Assembly (NCBI RefSeq): GCF_036226525.1
Contig: NZ_CP108487.1
Coordinates: 8,494,001 to 8,558,000, forward strand
Direction: 5' to 3'
DNA length: 64,000 bases
Origin: Kribbella sp. NBC_01245
GTDB lineage: Bacteria; Actinomycetota; Actinomycetes; Propionibacteriales; Kribbellaceae
A program made the translations under genes and the position numbers. Under the pieces are notes generated by a model. It ran no database searches, was not told where the DNA came from, and was given only the letters and a program-made list of their open reading frames with translations. This document shows, one piece after another, positions 1-9,117 of the stretch (position 1 is the first letter of the stretch; each line of letters starts with the position of its first letter).

Positions 1-936
1 GGTAATCAGGTGTCGATCTGGGGACGTCGGGAGGCGCTGTGCGAGACGATCAACGCGCGGCACGAGAACACCGACTACCTGCCCGGCATCCGGTTACCCG
101 ATTCGATCACTGCCACCCATGACCCGGCGGCCGCCGCTGCCGGGGCCGAGGCGATCGTGCTGGCCGTGCCGAGCCAGTCGTTGCGGGACAACCTGCGCGA
201 CTGGGCAGGCGTGCTGCCCTCCGCCGTACCGCTGGTGAGTTTGATGAAGGGTGTCGAGGTCGGCACCACCAAGCGGATGAGCGAAGTGATCGCGGAGTTG
301 ACCGGCGCCGGGCCCGAGCGGATCGCCGTCGTCTCCGGGCCGAACCTGGCGCGCGAGATCGCCGAGGGACAGCCCGCGGCCAGCGTGGTGGCCTGCACGG
401 ACGAGGGTACGGCGGCCCGGTTGCAGAAGCTTTGCCATTCGCCGACGTTCCGGCCCTATACGAACAACGACGTGGTGGGGTGCGAGCTTGGTGGTGCGAC
501 CAAGAACGTGATCGCGCTGGCGGTTGGTATGGCGGTCGGACTGGGCTTTGGGGATAACGCGCGCGCTTCGGTGATCACGCGTGGGTTGGTCGAGACGGCG
601 CGGCTTGGGCGGGCGTTGGGGGCGGACGAGCACACCTTCTCCGGGTTGGCCGGGTTGGGGGATCTGGTGGCGACTTGCTCGTCGCCGTTGTCGCGGAACC
701 GGACGTTCGGCGAGAAGCTCGGGCAGGGGATGACTGTCGCGGAGATCGCCGGCGCTACTCGGCAAGTGGCTGAGGGTGTGAAGTCGTGCTCGTCGATCAC
801 GGAGCTTGCGCATCACCACGATGTCGAGATGCCGATCGCGGAGCATGTCACTCGCGTGGTTTCGGGGGAGATGACTCCCAAGGACATGCTGTTCAGTCTG
901 ATCTCGCGGTCTGCCAAGTCCGAGCGTTGGGGCTAG
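1..936 (+). CDS. gpsA: Glycerol-3-phosphate dehydrogenase [NAD(P)+], 5' end outside window
   Basis: Reduces dihydroxyacetone phosphate to sn-glycerol 3-phosphate for phospholipid synthesis in the cytoplasm. The reading frame is open from base 1, and the first visible residues (GNQVSIWGRRE) correspond to the region just after the N-terminal Rossmann glycine motif, so roughly 20 residues are missing to the left. Family signatures seen are the nucleotide-binding stretch AIVLAVPSQSLR, VSGPNLAREIAEG, the active-site segment ELGGATKNVIALAVG with its lysine, and the C-terminal SGLAGLGDLVATC. In actinobacteria gpsA commonly precedes ddl; here several accessory genes lie between them. Its stop overlaps the stop of the convergent ROK gene by three bases. 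Identification is secure. Confidence 0.95.
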   Translation, partial: GNQVSIWGRREALCETINARHENTDYLPGIRLPDSITATHDPAAAAAGAEAIVLAVPSQSLRDNLRDWAGVLPSAVPLVSLMKGVEVGTTKRMSEVIAELTGAGPERIAVVSGPNLAREIAEGQPAASVVACTDEGTAARLQKLCHSPTFRPYTNNDVVGCELGGATKNVIALAVGMAVGLGFGDNARASVITRGLVETARLGRALGADEHTFSGLAGLGDLVATCSSPLSRNRTFGEKLGQGMTVAEIAGATRQVAEGVKSCSSITELAHHHDVEMPIAEHVTRVVSGEMTPKDMLFSLISRSAKSERWG

Positions 937-2069
937 TCGCGGTCGAGGAGTTGCTGGAGGACTAGAGCGGCGGCGCCTTTGAGGGCGGCGTCGCTCGTCT
1001 CCGAAGTGGTGACGCGCAGCGTGGTCGTAGCCAGTGGCAACGACCTGGCGTAGATGTTCTCCCGTACGCCGGCCAGGAGGCTTTCGCCGGCTTGGGCGAG
1101 AGAGCCGCCGATGACGATGACCGACGGGTTGAGCAGGCTGACGCAGGTGGCGAGCACAGTGCCGAGCTCGCGCCCGGCCTGCCTGACCGCGCGGGTCGCT
1201 GCGGCATTTCCGGCGCGCACTTGGTCGACGATGTCCTGGCTGCTGGTGACTTGGACTCCCTGCTCACGTAGATCCATCGCGATCGCTGCCGCGCTCGCGA
1301 TGGCTTCGAGGCATCCGGTATTGCCACAGCGGCAGACGACGTGATGCCCGCCAGGGGTCTGCACATGGCCGAGGTCGCCCGCTGCGCCCTGGGCGCCTCG
1401 TTGCAGCCGGCCGCCGCTGATCACCCCGGCACCGATGCCAGTGGCGACCTTGACGAACAGGAGATGGTCTACGTCGGCGTAGTGGCTGGTGTGCTCGCCA
1501 AGGGCCATGAGGTTCACGTCGTTGTCGACGAGCACCGGCTGGCCTAGATCCTTCTCTAGCCGTCCCACTACGTCGTAGCCGTCCCAGCCGGGCATGATCG
1601 GCGGATGGTTCGGCCGGCCGGTCTCGTGCTCGACCGGACCGGGTAGACCTATACCGGTGCCGGCCAGGGGAGCGTGGCCTTTCAGCAGCTTGCGCGCTTC
1701 ACGGACGGCCCGGCCCAGGATGCCCTCGGGTCCTTGGTCGATGCGCTGTGCGGTGGTGACGCTGTCGAGGATCGTGCCGGCCAGATCGGTGAGTGCGACG
1801 GTCAGGTGGCTGGCGCCGACGTCGATGGCCAGGATCACCCGGGCGCCGGGGTTGAAGGCGAACCGGGCCGGTGGGCGTCCGCCGGTCGAGGACGCTTCCC
1901 CCGACTGGACCACCAGGCCGCTCGCCAGCAGCGCGTCGATCCGGCCGGCCACCGTGGAGCGGGCCAGGCCGGACAGCTCGATCAGCTCGGCCCTGGTTCG
2001 CGGGCGGCCGTCGAGCAGCAGTCGCAGCAGCGGTCCCGTGCCCGGGGCCAGCAGCGGGCTGGTCGTCAT
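933..2069 (-). CDS. ROK-family transcriptional regulator
   Basis: A 378-residue protein of the NagC/XylR class, a sugar-responsive repressor. Residues 1-75 form a winged helix-turn-helix (RAELIELSGLARSTVAGRID). The rest is a sugar-kinase-like domain with DVG near residue 83 and the ROK zinc site: His235 in GDLGHV, then Cys246, Cys248 and Cys253 in CRCGNTGCLE. It is divergent from the oxidoreductase/isomerase pair across 73 bases that hold a palindrome, so it probably controls that pair and itself. The inducing sugar cannot be read from the sequence. Confidence 0.9.
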   Translation of the reverse strand: MTTSPLLAPGTGPLLRLLLDGRPRTRAELIELSGLARSTVAGRIDALLASGLVVQSGEASSTGGRPPARFAFNPGARVILAIDVGASHLTVALTDLAGTILDSVTTAQRIDQGPEGILGRAVREARKLLKGHAPLAGTGIGLPGPVEHETGRPNHPPIMPGWDGYDVVGRLEKDLGQPVLVDNDVNLMALGEHTSHYADVDHLLFVKVATGIGAGVISGGRLQRGAQGAAGDLGHVQTPGGHHVVCRCGNTGCLEAIASAAAIAMDLREQGVQVTSSQDIVDQVRAGNAAATRAVRQAGRELGTVLATCVSLLNPSVIVIGGSLAQAGESLLAGVRENIYARSLPLATTTLRVTTSETSDAALKGAAALVLQQLLDRD

Positions 2070-2073
2070 ACCG

Positions 2074-2135
2074 GCACTTTAGTGCTTCAGTGGGCAGACT
2101 TCTGCTTGACAGGCGACAAAAGTCCCGCCTAGCGT
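2074..2135. promoter_or_regulatory. Divergent control region: palindrome plus leaderless promoter
   Basis: A palindrome GCACT-tt-AGTGC (2074-2085) lies five bases upstream of the ROK start. On the plus strand TTGACA (2106-2111), 18 bases, then TAGCGT (2130-2135) is followed seven bases later by the ATG of the oxidoreductase, with no Shine-Dalgarno sequence, which suggests a leaderless mRNA. The ROK protein as the binder of the palindrome is inference. Confidence 0.5.
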
Positions 2136-2142
2136 CCACGTC

Positions 2143-3234
2143 ATGACCAACGCTCTGCGGATCGGCATTGTCGGCGGCGGATTCATGGGCCAGGTGCATT
2201 CCCATGCGGCTCGTGTCGCGGGCGCACAGATCGTGGGGGCAGTCGGGTCCTCACCGGACCGCGCAGACGCCGCAGCGGCGTCTACAGGCGCTCTGAAGGG
2301 CTATGCCGACCTGGACGCCCTCCTAGCCGCCGACGTCGACCTGATCCACGTCTGTACGCCGAACAACCGGCACCTGCCGGTGACGCTTCAAGCGCTCAAG
2401 GCGGACAAACACGTCATCTGCGAGAAGCCGCTCGCCACGTCGGTCTCAGACGCGGCAGACCTGGTCGAGGCGGCTGCGGGTCGCGTCGCCAGCGTGCCGT
2501 TCGTCTACCGGTACCACCCGATGGTTCGGGAGATGCGGGCCCGACTCGCGGCGGGAGAGGCCGGGACGATCAGTACGGTCCACGGCAGCTACCTGCAGGA
2601 CTGGTTGGCCAGTGCGGACGACGACAACTGGCGTGTGGATGACCAGGCCGGAGGACCTTCGCGCGCGTTTGCCGACATCGGCTCGCACTGGTGCGATCTG
2701 GCCGAGTTCGTCACCGGGGATCGCCTCGTCGCCGTCAGCGCGTTGACCCGCACCTTGCTGGCGGAACGCGGCGGGGTCGCCGTACGGACCGAGGATCTCG
2801 CGACGGCCCAGTTCCGGACGGCATCCGGCGTACTCGGCACCATCGTGATCAGCCAGGTCGCGGCCGGCCGGAAGAACCGGTTGTACCTCGAGGTCTCCGG
2901 AACCGAGTCGAGCTTCGGCTTCGACCAGGAAGACCCGGACCGGCTCTGGCAGGGCCGCCGCGACGCGAGCTCGGTCCTGGTGCGTGACCCTGGGACGTTG
3001 AGCCCGGAGGCCCTGCGGGTCAACCGGATGCCGGCCGGACATGCCCAGGGCTATCAGGACGCCTTCAACTCGTTCGTCGCCGACACCTATGCGGCCGTTT
3101 CTTCCGGGTCCGCGCCCGACGGCCTACCCGTTTTCGCCGACGGCCTTCGCTCGGCGGAGGTCGTGGACGCCGTACTGCGCTCGGCCGCGGCCGACGGCGC
3201 TTGGACCACCGTTACCTCTCGAGGAGTCAGCTGA
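2143..3234 (+). CDS. Gfo/Idh/MocA-family NAD(P)-dependent sugar oxidoreductase
   Basis: A 363-residue dehydrogenase of the inositol 2-dehydrogenase/glucose-fructose oxidoreductase superfamily. The N-terminal Rossmann motif (IGIVGGGFMGQVHSHAA) binds the cofactor, and VICEKPLATS carries the EKP lysine typical of the family. The C-terminal half is the usual alpha/beta substrate domain, with the GSHWCDLAEF segment supplying the catalytic-region histidine. The stop overlaps the next ATG by one base (TGATG), so this gene is translationally coupled to the sugar isomerase. The pair probably oxidises and then isomerises a sugar or inositol derivative. The substrate is unknown. Confidence 0.88.
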   Translation: MTNALRIGIVGGGFMGQVHSHAARVAGAQIVGAVGSSPDRADAAAASTGALKGYADLDALLAADVDLIHVCTPNNRHLPVTLQALKADKHVICEKPLATSVSDAADLVEAAAGRVASVPFVYRYHPMVREMRARLAAGEAGTISTVHGSYLQDWLASADDDNWRVDDQAGGPSRAFADIGSHWCDLAEFVTGDRLVAVSALTRTLLAERGGVAVRTEDLATAQFRTASGVLGTIVISQVAAGRKNRLYLEVSGTESSFGFDQEDPDRLWQGRRDASSVLVRDPGTLSPEALRVNRMPAGHAQGYQDAFNSFVADTYAAVSSGSAPDGLPVFADGLRSAEVVDAVLRSAAADGAWTTVTSRGVS

Positions 3235-4241
3235 TGCCACGCCCGATCACCCTGTTCACCGGTCAGTGGGCCGACCTGCCGTTCGAGGAGGTCTGCCGGC
3301 TCGCCTCCGAATGGGGCTACGACGGTGTCGAGATCGCCTGTTCCGGCGACCACTTCGATGTTCAGCAGGCGCTGTCCGACGACACGTACATCGCCGGCCG
3401 CAAGGAGATCCTCGAGCGGCACGGCCTGCAGGTCTGGGCCATCTCGAACCACCTGGTCGGACAGGCCGTCTGCGACGACCCGATCGACTTCCGGCACGAG
3501 GCGATCCTGCCCTCACGCGTCTGGGGCGACGGAGAGCCGGAGGGCGTACGGCAGCGCGCGGCGGCCGAACTCGCCGACACCGCCCGGGCCGCGGCCAAGC
3601 TCGGCGTGAAGACCGTCATCGGCTTCACCGGCTCGTCGATCTGGCAGTACGTCGCGATGTTCCCACCCGTACCGGCCGCGCGGATCGAAGCCGGCTACAA
3701 GGACTTCGCCGATCGGTGGAACCCGATTCTGGACGTCTTCGACGAGGTCGGCGTGCGCTTCGCCCATGAAGTGCACCCGGGCGAGATCGCGTACGACTAC
3801 TGGACCACCGTCGCGACCCTGGAGGCCATCGGGCATCGCGAGGCCTTCGGGTTGAACTGGGACCCGAGCCACATGGTCTGGCAGGACATCGACCCGGTCG
3901 GGTTCCTCTGGGACTTCAAGGACCGGATCTACCACGTGGACTGCAAGGACACCCGCAAGCGGATGGGCGGCGGACGCAACGGCCGGATGGGCTCGCACCT
4001 GCCCTGGGGCGACCCGCGCCGCGGCTGGGACTTCGTCTCGACCGGGCACGGCGATGTGCACTGGGAGGACTGCTTCCGCGTCCTGAACTCGATCGGCTAC
4101 GACGGCCCGATCTCGATCGAGTGGGAGGACGCGGGCATGGACCGGCTCGTCGGTGCGGCTGAGGCGGTCCAACTGGTTCGCTCGCTCGCCTTCGACCAGC
4201 CGGAAGCCTCGTTCGACGCCGCCTTCGCCACCGACAAGTAG
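3234..4241 (+). CDS. Sugar phosphate isomerase/epimerase (xylose isomerase-like TIM barrel)
   Basis: A 335-residue AP-endonuclease-2-type TIM barrel of the IolE/IolI/hydroxypyruvate-isomerase group. Metal-ligand segments are visible: FAHEVHPGE, FGLNWDPSHMVWQ, YHVDCKD and ISIEWEDAG. The ATG was chosen because GAGGAG lies a few bases upstream and because it overlaps the stop of the preceding dehydrogenase. Alternative starts further upstream would lie inside that gene. It acts with the upstream Gfo-type enzyme in a small catabolic operon probably governed by the divergent ROK regulator. The exact sugar cannot be inferred. Confidence 0.87.
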   Translation: MPRPITLFTGQWADLPFEEVCRLASEWGYDGVEIACSGDHFDVQQALSDDTYIAGRKEILERHGLQVWAISNHLVGQAVCDDPIDFRHEAILPSRVWGDGEPEGVRQRAAAELADTARAAAKLGVKTVIGFTGSSIWQYVAMFPPVPAARIEAGYKDFADRWNPILDVFDEVGVRFAHEVHPGEIAYDYWTTVATLEAIGHREAFGLNWDPSHMVWQDIDPVGFLWDFKDRIYHVDCKDTRKRMGGGRNGRMGSHLPWGDPRRGWDFVSTGHGDVHWEDCFRVLNSIGYDGPISIEWEDAGMDRLVGAAEAVQLVRSLAFDQPEASFDAAFATDK

Positions 4242-4245
4242 GGCT

Positions 4246-5349
4246 TTAGCCGAGGGCCTGCTGCAGGTCTTTCCAGAGGTCCTCGGCATGCTCGATGCCC
4301 ACGGACAACCGGATCAGGTTGTCCGGGATCGTCACGGGCTCGGACGCCCAGCGGCGGCGTCGTTCCAGCATGGACTCGACGCCGCCCAGGCTGGTCGCGT
4401 GGATCCAGAGCCGCGTCGATTCCGCCACCCGCTGGGCCTCCTCGGCACCACCCGCCACCTCGATCGCGATGATGGCGCCGAACCCCTGCATCTGCTTGGC
4501 CGCCCGCTCATGCCCAGGATCATCCGCCAGCCCTGGGTAGCGAACGCGCGAGATCTTCGGATGCGCCTGCAACCGCTCTGCCAGGTACTGCGCGTTCGCC
4601 TGCGCCTTCTCCATCCTCAGCGCCAACGTCCGCATGCCCCGCAGCGCGAGCCAAACCTCCATCGGCCCGGCGATCGCCCCTTGCGTCTTGCGGCGCAGTG
4701 CCAACGCGTCGTACGTCGCCTGATCCCGAGTCACCACAGCCCCGAGCAGTACGTCGGAATGCCCGGCGAGGTACTTCGTCACGGAATGGACCACGATGTC
4801 CGCGCCCAACGCGAGCGGCCGCTGCAACAGGGGAGTCGCGAACGTGTTGTCAACGGCAACCAGCACGCCTTCGGCATTGGCGGCGGCACAAATCGCCGGC
4901 AGGTCGGCCACCTCCATCGCCGGGTTGGTCGGCGACTCTGCCCACAGCAACGCGGCGCCGGGCAAGGCTGCGACGACGGCATCCGTATCGGCGATATCGA
5001 CCAGCTCGAGGGTGATCCGGCCCGTCTCGGCCTGCTGCTTCAGCAAGCCCGTCACGCCGTTGTACGCATGCTCAGGCGCCACGACCTTGCCACCGACCGG
5101 CACCAGGTCGATCACCACCGCGCACGCAGCCATGCCCGAGGCCAGCACCAGCGCTTGCCCACCCTCGAGCTCACCAAGCACGTCCTCGAACGCCGTCCAG
5201 GCCGGATTCCCGAACCGCCCGTACCCCGTCGGCCCTCCGGCGACGTACGTCGAACTGAACACAACCGGCCCACTGAGCGCCGCATCGGCCTCAACCGCCG
5301 GCCGACCGCCATGCACCAGCAAGCTCGCAGGATCCAGTTCGTCAGTCAT
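4246..5349 (-). CDS. Trans-sulfuration PLP enzyme (cystathionine gamma-lyase/synthase family)
   Basis: A 367-residue Cys/Met-metabolism PLP enzyme. SGMAACAV binds the cofactor phosphate, AVDNTF gives the PLP-pairing aspartate (Asp167), and SVTKYLAGHSDVLLG carries the Schiff-base lysine (Lys192). The usual YxRxxNPT motif reads YGRFGNPAW, so the Thr after NP is changed to Ala. It converts homoserine-derived or cystathionine substrates in Met/Cys interconversion; gamma-lyase and gamma-synthase cannot be separated by eye. It is convergent with the isomerase with only four bases between stops. Confidence 0.85.
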   Translation of the reverse strand: MTDELDPASLLVHGGRPAVEADAALSGPVVFSSTYVAGGPTGYGRFGNPAWTAFEDVLGELEGGQALVLASGMAACAVVIDLVPVGGKVVAPEHAYNGVTGLLKQQAETGRITLELVDIADTDAVVAALPGAALLWAESPTNPAMEVADLPAICAAANAEGVLVAVDNTFATPLLQRPLALGADIVVHSVTKYLAGHSDVLLGAVVTRDQATYDALALRRKTQGAIAGPMEVWLALRGMRTLALRMEKAQANAQYLAERLQAHPKISRVRYPGLADDPGHERAAKQMQGFGAIIAIEVAGGAEEAQRVAESTRLWIHATSLGGVESMLERRRRWASEPVTIPDNLIRLSVGIEHAEDLWKDLQQALG

Positions 5350-5386
5350 GTCAGCATCCTGCTAGCTCGCTGACCCCAAAACAAAC

Positions 5387-5989
5387 CTAGGGCTCGATGC
5401 GGCAGGGCAGGGGGAGTTCGCCGTTCGCGAGCAGCGAGAGTGCCTCGGTGGCGATCTCGGCGAGAGTCGGACTCGGGCCGGGCTGGTCGACCCAGGTCTG
5501 CACGACCATCTCGATCAGGTCGATCGTCACCGCGGCCGTGAGCGCTGCGACCAGTGGCGTGCGGTTCTCGAGGCGCTTCGCGATCTCGGCCGCGAGCTCG
5601 TCGCGCCAGCGCCAGACCAGGTCGGCCAGGTGCGCGCTCAACGAGGGATGGTCCTCGGCCAACTCGTAGATCGCCCGAGTTCGAGCCGGTTGGGCCTCGA
5701 GATCGCCAAGTGCCCGGCTGACCAGCTGCCCCAGCGCCTTCTCCAACGGCACCCCGGGATCCCCGTCGCGCATCTCGTCGAGCGCCGTGAACAGGCACTG
5801 CTCGACGAACTCCAGCACCAACCGCTCTTTGGTCGGGTAATACCGATAGAGCGTGCTCGGCCCCACCTCGGCCGCGGCCGCGATCTGCTCGACCGTCGTA
5901 CGCCCGAATCCATGGTCGATGAACAGCTCGAAGGCCTTGTCGGAGATGAGCTGGCGCGTGCGCTCGCGTTTGAGCTCCCGCAGTCCCAT
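5387..5989 (-). CDS. TetR-family transcriptional regulator
   Basis: A 200-residue repressor. The N-terminal TetR helix-turn-helix is clear (TRQLISDKAFELF, then TTVEQIAAAAEVGPSTLYRYY). The C-terminal part is a helical ligand pocket. It diverges from the P450-ferredoxin pair, and a 7-bp-arm inverted repeat lies between the two starts, so it likely represses them. The effector is unknown. Confidence 0.88.
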   Translation of the reverse strand: MGLRELKRERTRQLISDKAFELFIDHGFGRTTVEQIAAAAEVGPSTLYRYYPTKERLVLEFVEQCLFTALDEMRDGDPGVPLEKALGQLVSRALGDLEAQPARTRAIYELAEDHPSLSAHLADLVWRWRDELAAEIAKRLENRTPLVAALTAAVTIDLIEMVVQTWVDQPGPSPTLAEIATEALSLLANGELPLPCRIEP

Positions 5990-6108
5990 CCAGAACCTCC
6001 TTCAGGCCTTGACGTGTGGGCAGGTTACACCGGCCTCCCATCCCTCCAGCCGCATCCGGGCTCCAGTTGTGCGGCGACATGCCGTCTGGCAGCATCAATC
6101 ATATGGAA

Positions 6109-6130
6109 GTCACTACCATTTCATAGTGAC
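6109..6130. promoter_or_regulatory. Inverted repeat, probable TetR operator
   Basis: Perfect arms GTCACTA and TAGTGAC are separated by eight bases in the 185-bp divergent region between the TetR gene and the P450. Size and position fit a TetR-dimer operator. Assignment to this particular regulator is inferred from adjacency. Confidence 0.5.
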
Positions 6131-6174
6131 AACCTGATTTCGTCACCCAGGCCTTCCAGCCAAGGAGCCCGCCA

Positions 6175-7401
6175 ATGACCGAAACGCCCGCCTCCCCGCA
6201 TCCGCCCTTTCCTCTTGGGCGCCCGACCGGGTGTCCGTTCGACCCGGCCTCCGCCTATGCGGCACTGCGCGAAGAGGCGCCGCTGACGAAGGTCTCGACT
6301 CCGGCCGGCGTCGACGCGTGGATGGTCAGTCGCTACGACGACCTGCGGACGGTGTTGCGCGACCGACGGCTGAGCTCTCGGCTCGCACCCTCGGACCACG
6401 TCGTCGAAGATGCCGACCTCGATCGCGAGGTCGACGCCGGCTCGATCCTCAACCTCGACGGCGCCGAGCACACCCGGCTGCGGCGGCTGCTCACCACCGA
6501 GTTCACCGTGAAGCGGATCGAAGCCCTCCGGCCGCGGATCCAGCAGATCATCGACGTGCATATCGACGCCCTGCTCGCGAGCCCGCGACCGGTCGACCTG
6601 GTCCGCGACTTCGCCCTGCCGATCCCGTCTCTGGTGATCTGCGAACTGCTCGGTGTGCCGTACGCGGACCGCGACGTGTTCCAGCGTCAGAGCGCTCAGC
6701 TCGTCGCCGTCGACGTACCGCTGCCGGAAGCCGAGGCCGTCGCGGCCGAGATGCAGCAGTACATGGCCGGTCTCGTGATGGCGAAGCTCGAGCAGCCTGC
6801 CGACGATCTGCTGTCGCGTCTGATCGAGCGGGCCAACAGCACCGAACGCCCGTTGTCGATGGAGGAACTGGTCTCGATCGGCATCACGCTGCTGATCGCC
6901 GGCCACGAGACCACCGCGAACATGATCGCCCTCAGCACTCTGGTGTTGTTGCGCAATCCCGACCAGCTCAAGGTTCTCCAGGAGCACCCGGAGCTCGCTC
7001 CCACCGCCACGGAGGAACTGCTGCGGTACCTCTCGGTGGTCCAGTTCGGCGTATTCCGTCAGGTCACCGAGGACATGGAGCTCGCGTCGGAGCAGCTCAA
7101 GGCGGGCGAGTTCCTGATCGCGGCGTTGTCGGCGGGCAATCGCGACGAGTCGGTCTATCCCGCCGCCGACCAGGTCGACCTGAGCCGGCGGGCGTCCACT
7201 CATCTGGCCTTCGGGTTCGGGCCGCATCAGTGCCTTGGGCAACAACTCGCGCGGGTCGAACTGCAGGAGGTCTTCACCCGGCTCTACCGGCGGATTCCGA
7301 CGCTGCGACTGGCCGTGCCGTTCGAGGAGATCGACTTCAAGCACAACACCCTTGTGTACGGCGTGAAGGCCCTGCCGGTCACCTGGGACGACCCGCGATG
7401 A
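6175..7401 (+). CDS. Cytochrome P450
   Basis: A 408-residue soluble bacterial P450 monooxygenase. The I-helix oxygen-activation motif is LIAGHETTAN, the K-helix ExxR reads EELLR, and the haem loop FGFGPHQCLG places the thiolate ligand at Cys353. AAGGAG lies about eight bases before the ATG. The gene is followed by its own [3Fe-4S] ferredoxin, so electrons probably pass from a reductase encoded elsewhere through that ferredoxin. It resembles macrolide/CYP107-type enzymes in overall form; the substrate is unknown. A divergent TetR gene probably controls it. Confidence 0.94.
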   Translation: MTETPASPHPPFPLGRPTGCPFDPASAYAALREEAPLTKVSTPAGVDAWMVSRYDDLRTVLRDRRLSSRLAPSDHVVEDADLDREVDAGSILNLDGAEHTRLRRLLTTEFTVKRIEALRPRIQQIIDVHIDALLASPRPVDLVRDFALPIPSLVICELLGVPYADRDVFQRQSAQLVAVDVPLPEAEAVAAEMQQYMAGLVMAKLEQPADDLLSRLIERANSTERPLSMEELVSIGITLLIAGHETTANMIALSTLVLLRNPDQLKVLQEHPELAPTATEELLRYLSVVQFGVFRQVTEDMELASEQLKAGEFLIAALSAGNRDESVYPAADQVDLSRRASTHLAFGFGPHQCLGQQLARVELQEVFTRLYRRIPTLRLAVPFEEIDFKHNTLVYGVKALPVTWDDPR

Positions 7402-7432
7402 CGCGCCGCACGACCGGACGAAGGAGAAGACC

Positions 7433-7624
7433 GTGGATGTGACCATCGACCAAGACGGCTGTGTCGGAGCGGGCCAATGCGTGCTCGCGGCGCCGGGGGT
7501 CTTCGACCAGCGCGACTTCGACGGCGTCGCCTTCATCCTCAAGGAGCCCGACCCCGACCAGCACGACGCCACCCGCGACGCCGCACTCCACTGCCCCGCC
7601 CAGGCGATCCAGCTCCTCGAATAA
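7433..7624 (+). CDS. [3Fe-4S] ferredoxin, P450 redox partner
   Basis: A 63-residue ferredoxin. Three cysteines are placed for a single [3Fe-4S] cluster: CVGAGQC and a later HCP. The residue that would be the second ligand of a 4Fe cluster is not Cys. It starts with GTG after AAGGAGAAG and lies 31 bases after the P450 stop. It delivers electrons to the P450. Confidence 0.9.
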   Translation: MDVTIDQDGCVGAGQCVLAAPGVFDQRDFDGVAFILKEPDPDQHDATRDAALHCPAQAIQLLE

Positions 7625-7680
7625 CCCGGTGATCCAAGGGCGCGAGTGTGCGGATCACCTCGGCCGCTAGGGTCGGTTTG

Positions 7681-8811
<1,131 letters not shown>

Positions 8812-8899
8812 CTCCCTTTTCATACTTTCCTCGCCTCATCCGTTCGCCTCGTTTCGTTCATTCGCGGCCCTTCGTTGCTGCCACCTTCCGTGCTGCGCG

Positions 8900-8928
8900 T
8901 GGGCCCCGGCTCGGTGGTCCGGGGCCCA
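8900..8928 (+). terminator. Strong GC hairpin after ddl (no T-tract)
   Basis: Perfect 10-bp arms TGGGCCCCGG and CCGGGGCCCA flank a nine-base loop about 90 bases after the ddl stop, with no poly-T behind. It could be an I-shaped actinobacterial terminator. The rest of the ~300-bp gap before the next gene shows only the promoter described below and a DnaA-box-like TTGTGGATAA at 9052-9061. Confidence 0.45.
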
Positions 8929-9074
8929 GGGGTCAGTGGCTCACGGCAACCACCGACACCAACCTCGTCAGTCGCTCCGGGGAAGCTCCCGAGTTGGGTT
9001 GGCGCAGAGAAGGTACGTGTTTTCGATGCTGATATCAGAGCTGAAATTGCCTTGTGGATAACGCCTTTCGGGTT

Positions 9075-9117
9075 TTGACTCGAACATGTGCTCGACTATA
9101 ATCGAGCACATGTTCGA
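9075..9117 (+). promoter_or_regulatory. Consensus promoter overlapped by two LexA (SOS) boxes
   Basis: TTGACT (9075-9080), 16 bases, then TATAAT (9097-9102) is followed seven bases later by the ATG of the 13E12 gene. A perfect 38-bp palindrome covers it: TCGAACATGTGCTCGA (9080-9095), a six-base spacer, TCGAGCACATGTTCGA (9102-9117). Each arm is itself a mycobacterial-type SOS box, TCGAAC-N4-GTTCGA, with one mismatch. LexA bound here would block the -35/spacer, the -10 and the transcription start. Confidence 0.75.

Noticed and set aside
9052..9061. TTGTGGATAA as a replication origin element
   Set aside because: A single DnaA-like box with no cluster and no dnaA/dnaN nearby.
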